Shown in pieces: positions 61,720-64,000 of a stretch of 64,000 nucleotides of DNA (positions within the stretch are counted from its first letter, which is position 1; each line of letters opens with the position of its first letter). The translations under genes and the position numbers were made by a program. Location of the stretch: the NCBI GenBank assembly GCA_016185395.1, contig JACPNR010000013.1, positions 1 to 64,000 of the forward strand, read 5' to 3'. The notes beneath the pieces were generated by a model. It made no database searches and was not told where the DNA came from. It was given only the letters and a program-made list of their open reading frames with translations. The stretch is from Candidatus Korobacter versatilis (GTDB lineage Bacteria > Acidobacteriota > Terriglobia > Terriglobales > Acidobacteriaceae).

Positions 61720-64000
61720 CTACGGTTTGACTCGCGTCTGGGTGACGGTCCTGGAAGATTCCCCACTGCCTACGACGACTTTATCATCGCGACTATAGAA
61801 GGTCAAAGAATCGCCCGTGATCGTGCCCTGTTCGGCATCAAAAATGCTAGGCGATCTTCCCTCGGAACCCGTCAGCACGAACCGCCCATCCGCCGCCGTG
61901 TATACCAACTTGGTTCCCACCGCCCGCCGCGTCGCCTGCCGTATCTCGATCCCACCCTCCGCTACGATCCGCTCGAGCTGGGAAGCCTGCCCTTCCGCGC
62001 CAACCGCAGGTTGAAGTCCGGCTGCCACCGGCCGGGCTTTGAGGAACACTTCCGCATGCTCCGCTGTGATGGTCGCGTCCGCACCCCGCATCACTACGCC
62101 GCCCTCGAACTTCGCCTGCCGTGTCTGGTCGGAGTAGGTCAGCTTCCGCGCCGTCACGTTCACCGGCGTCATCCTGCCGGTCTTATCTGCCTGCACGAAC
62201 ACCGTCGAGACCGGCTGAGTGGCGCCCCCTTGGGCGAGCAGCGTCCGCTTCTCGCGGTCAAAGTCGATGGTGGGCGCCTGCACGATGTTCGCGCCCTGCC
62301 ACAGCCGGGCGCCGCCCGAGTAGCGCGCCTGCCCGCTCTTCTTCGCGGACATCGCCGGCGCCGTCGCATGCAGCGGATCGGCCGACGAGAACATCGCCCC
62401 CGGCTGAGCGTTCGTCTGCTGGTACGTCGTCTTCACTTCGCCCTCGGCCGCCATGTCGCCCGTCACCCTATTGAGACGGACCGTGTTCGCCGTCAGCTCC
62501 AGATTTGTGTCGGTGACGCGTGGCGATCCCGACGCCGCGATGGTGCTGTCGGCCACGTTGTAGCGCGCCTTCTGCGCCGTCGCCGTCCGCGTCCCTTCCA
62601 CGTAGCGGAAGTCACCCGCCTGGGTGATGCCCGATATCCCGCCGCCGCTCGCGCCGCTGCCGAACGTCACGTCCAGTTCGCGGCTCGTGGTGACGCGCTC
62701 CGGCTGGCCCTGTGTCTTAGAGACGATGCGCGCCTCCGGCTCGCCGTGCAGCGACCGCATGCGGTTATCCTTGCCGAACTGCGCTTCGAACTTCCCCGCC
62801 GTGATCACCGTCTCGCCGCTCCCACTAAGGGTGGGGGCCGGCGACACGCTGGCCCGTCGGCTGCCCTGATCGCCGTGGACCACGATCTCCGCCTTCCCTT
62901 GCGTCACCGCGCTGGCGATGTACTTCCCTTCCGCCACGCGCATCTCCATGCCGTCCGCCGCGATCTCCGTCGCCTGCGCGGACGTCGATGTCCCGCGCTG
63001 CGCCAGCCGCACGCCCCCGATCGCGTGCACTACCTGCGCTACGTTGCGTCCCGCAAAATCCACCGTCACGCGTCCCGCGGTGCCGTTCATCGGCGACTTG
63101 CCGCCGCTCTCGAGCTGCACGCCGCCGGTCAGCGCCGCCGTCTTCAACGTGTCCGCCGCCTCGTTCATCTGGAACGTCGCCTGCGGCGCGCGCGCCTCCA
63201 CCGGCGTCTCGCCCTCGGCGTGTAGACGGACGTTCCCGCTCGCCACCATGTGGTCGATCTTGTTGTCGTCGCGGATGTACACCGTCAGCTTGTCGGCGTC
63301 AAAGTTCCCGCCGCCCGCGCGCTCCACCTTCACGTGGTCGAGCACCGCCTGCCGCGGAACGTCGCCGGTGATCACTCCGTGCGCCGCTTGAATGTTCGCC
63401 GGATCCTGCCCCGTCGTCTTGATGCGTATGTCCGACGCGATGGTCAACAGGTTCTGCTTCGCGTCGTAGCTCGCGCCCTTCGCCGTCCCGCTCGCCTGCG
63501 GCACGCGAAACTCGATGCGCTGGTCGGTCGTCGCCACACCGGTGTTGCGGTTGAACACCAGCCCGCTGGTCAGCACATGGATCGGGTTCTTCAGTTCCTG
63601 CGGCGGCGCCTGGTCCGGCTTCACCGGCCCGGCCGCGTTCGATTCCAAATCGATGTGCACTTCGCCTTCGGCGCGCACCTCACCGGTGCCCGGGTCGTAG
63701 CTGAACTTGCGTCCGTATATCTGGTCGAAGCGGTTCGCCTCGCGCCCGTAGATGACGATGCTGACCTCGTCCAGCTCCGCGCGCCCGCCCTGCTTGTACG
63801 TCATCGCGTTCGACGCGCGCACCGTGAACAGCGTCCGCCCGCCCTCCGACTTCGAGATCGTCCAGCCCTGCGCGCTCTGCTGCACGTCCACGCCCAGCTT
63901 CTTCCCCGCGGACCTCGCCGCCTGCGTGATCGTCCACGCGCGGATCTTGTTGTAGCCATAGAACGCGGCCACGACGAGCGCGAGGAACACCGCGCCCAGC
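61720..64000 (-). CDS. large LptC/LptA (OstA)-type LPS transport protein, 5' end outside window
   Basis: The frame runs from the stop at 61720 beyond the window end; at least 760 residues are visible. A membrane anchor is near the N-terminus (FLALVVAAFYGYNKI), followed by a LptC-like segment. Repeated OstA/LptA-type beta-jellyroll units follow (for example HIDLESNAAGPV, KLTVYIRDDNKIDHMVASGN, VRLNRVTGDMAAEGEV, KFEGGVVMRGADATITAEHA, LTFYSRDDKVVVGSGESSRT). Such proteins form the periplasmic slide for LPS. A single chain this long that carries LptC- and several LptA-like parts is unusual compared with the ~190-residue separate proteins. A GTG at 63990 could be the start, but the frame is open upstream. 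Confidence 0.82.
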   Translation of the reverse strand, partial: LGAVFLALVVAAFYGYNKIRAWTITQAARSAGKKLGVDVQQSAQGWTISKSEGGRTLFTVRASNAMTYKQGGRAELDEVSIVIYGREANRFDQIYGRKFSYDPGTGEVRAEGEVHIDLESNAAGPVKPDQAPPQELKNPIHVLTSGLVFNRNTGVATTDQRIEFRVPQASGTAKGASYDAKQNLLTIASDIRIKTTGQDPANIQAAHGVITGDVPRQAVLDHVKVERAGGGNFDADKLTVYIRDDNKIDHMVASGNVRLHAEGETPVEARAPQATFQMNEAADTLKTAALTGGVQLESGGKSPMNGTAGRVTVDFAGRNVAQVVHAIGGVRLAQRGTSTSAQATEIAADGMEMRVAEGKYIASAVTQGKAEIVVHGDQGSRRASVSPAPTLSGSGETVITAGKFEAQFGKDNRMRSLHGEPEARIVSKTQGQPERVTTSRELDVTFGSGASGGGISGITQAGDFRYVEGTRTATAQKARYNVADSTIAASGSPRVTDTNLELTANTVRLNRVTGDMAAEGEVKTTYQQTNAQPGAMFSSADPLHATAPAMSAKKSGQARYSGGARLWQGANIVQAPTIDFDREKRTLLAQGGATQPVSTVFVQADKTGRMTPVNVTARKLTYSDQTRQAKFEGGVVMRGADATITAEHAEVFLKARPVAAGLQPAVGAEGQASQLERIVAEGGIEIRQATRRAVGTKLVYTAADGRFVLTGSEGRSPSIFDAEQGTITGDSLTFYSRDDKVVVGSGESSRTVTQTRVKP

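Overview
The window is a dense, GC-rich stretch of a Gram-negative (diderm) bacterial chromosome. The best guess is a member of the Acidobacteriota (Terriglobia/Koribacter-like). Support comes from gene-by-gene protein character, the split P-protein glycine-cleavage cluster, the dnaK...dnaJ-hspR arrangement, an N-terminally extended Hfq and very characteristic intergenic repeats. LPS-transport genes (lptB, an LptC/LptA-like giant, an MsbA-like exporter) show an outer membrane. No rRNA, tRNA, CRISPR array or intact transposase was found. Taxonomy is inference, not proven from sequence.

Layout. 1-1.8 kb: C-terminal end of an RHS protein with its variable tip, a small membrane ORF, a detached RHS core fragment and a repeat-filled stretch. 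1.8-10.6 kb: patatin lipase, a Nudix remnant, a thiolase broken by an in-frame TGA, rlmB, an M1-peptidase-like exported protein without its HExxH site, a beta-CASP metallo-beta-lactamase, trpD and three small Cys-rich proteins. 10.8-15.3 kb: gcvT-gcvH-gcvPA-gcvPB. 15.5-23.6 kb: exported TPR protein, ECF sigma/anti-sigma pair, zinc-ribbon membrane protein, LytTR regulator, a DUF883-like protein, purS, glmS and a ferredoxin-NADP reductase. 23.8-28.5 kb: dnaK with a HAIR-like operator, then dnaJ and hspR. 29-35.9 kb: Spy/CpxP-like protein, HDAC-family hydrolase, ffh, a secreted metzincin with a PA domain, a peroxiredoxin, and an S4 RNA-binding protein. 36-39.5 kb: the classic rpsP-khpA-rimM-trmD-rplS-rnhB translation cluster. 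41.5-45.6 kb: tmk-holB, hfq, a frameshifted four-helix-bundle gene, dcd and hup. 45.6-56.2 kb: M50 protease, then on the minus strand rapZ, msbA-like, yicC-gmk-rpoZ-coaBC-udg-priA. 56.3-64 kb: membrane protein, ankyrin protein, hpf-rpoN-lptB and the LptC/LptA-like protein, which runs off the end.

Functionally this is mostly housekeeping: translation and tRNA/rRNA modification, protein export and folding, one-carbon metabolism, replication, nucleotide and CoA synthesis, and envelope biogenesis, all with short spacers and frequent ATGA/TAATG overlaps.

The most unusual layer is intergenic. About a dozen spacers carry arrays of 4-6 exactly phased 7-nt units, and others carry 9-, 10- or 15-nt units. 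Each spacer uses a different word, often arranged as long imperfect inverted repeats, and the arrays start or end within a few bases of a start or stop codon. Similar repeats also appear inside coding sequence (rpoN linker, a signal peptide, the rnhB C-terminus). This looks like a general repeat-generating process and is the main candidate for something undescribed here. Other oddities include an apparent ATC start for rimM, the TGA in thiolase, and a three-copy REP-like double hairpin.
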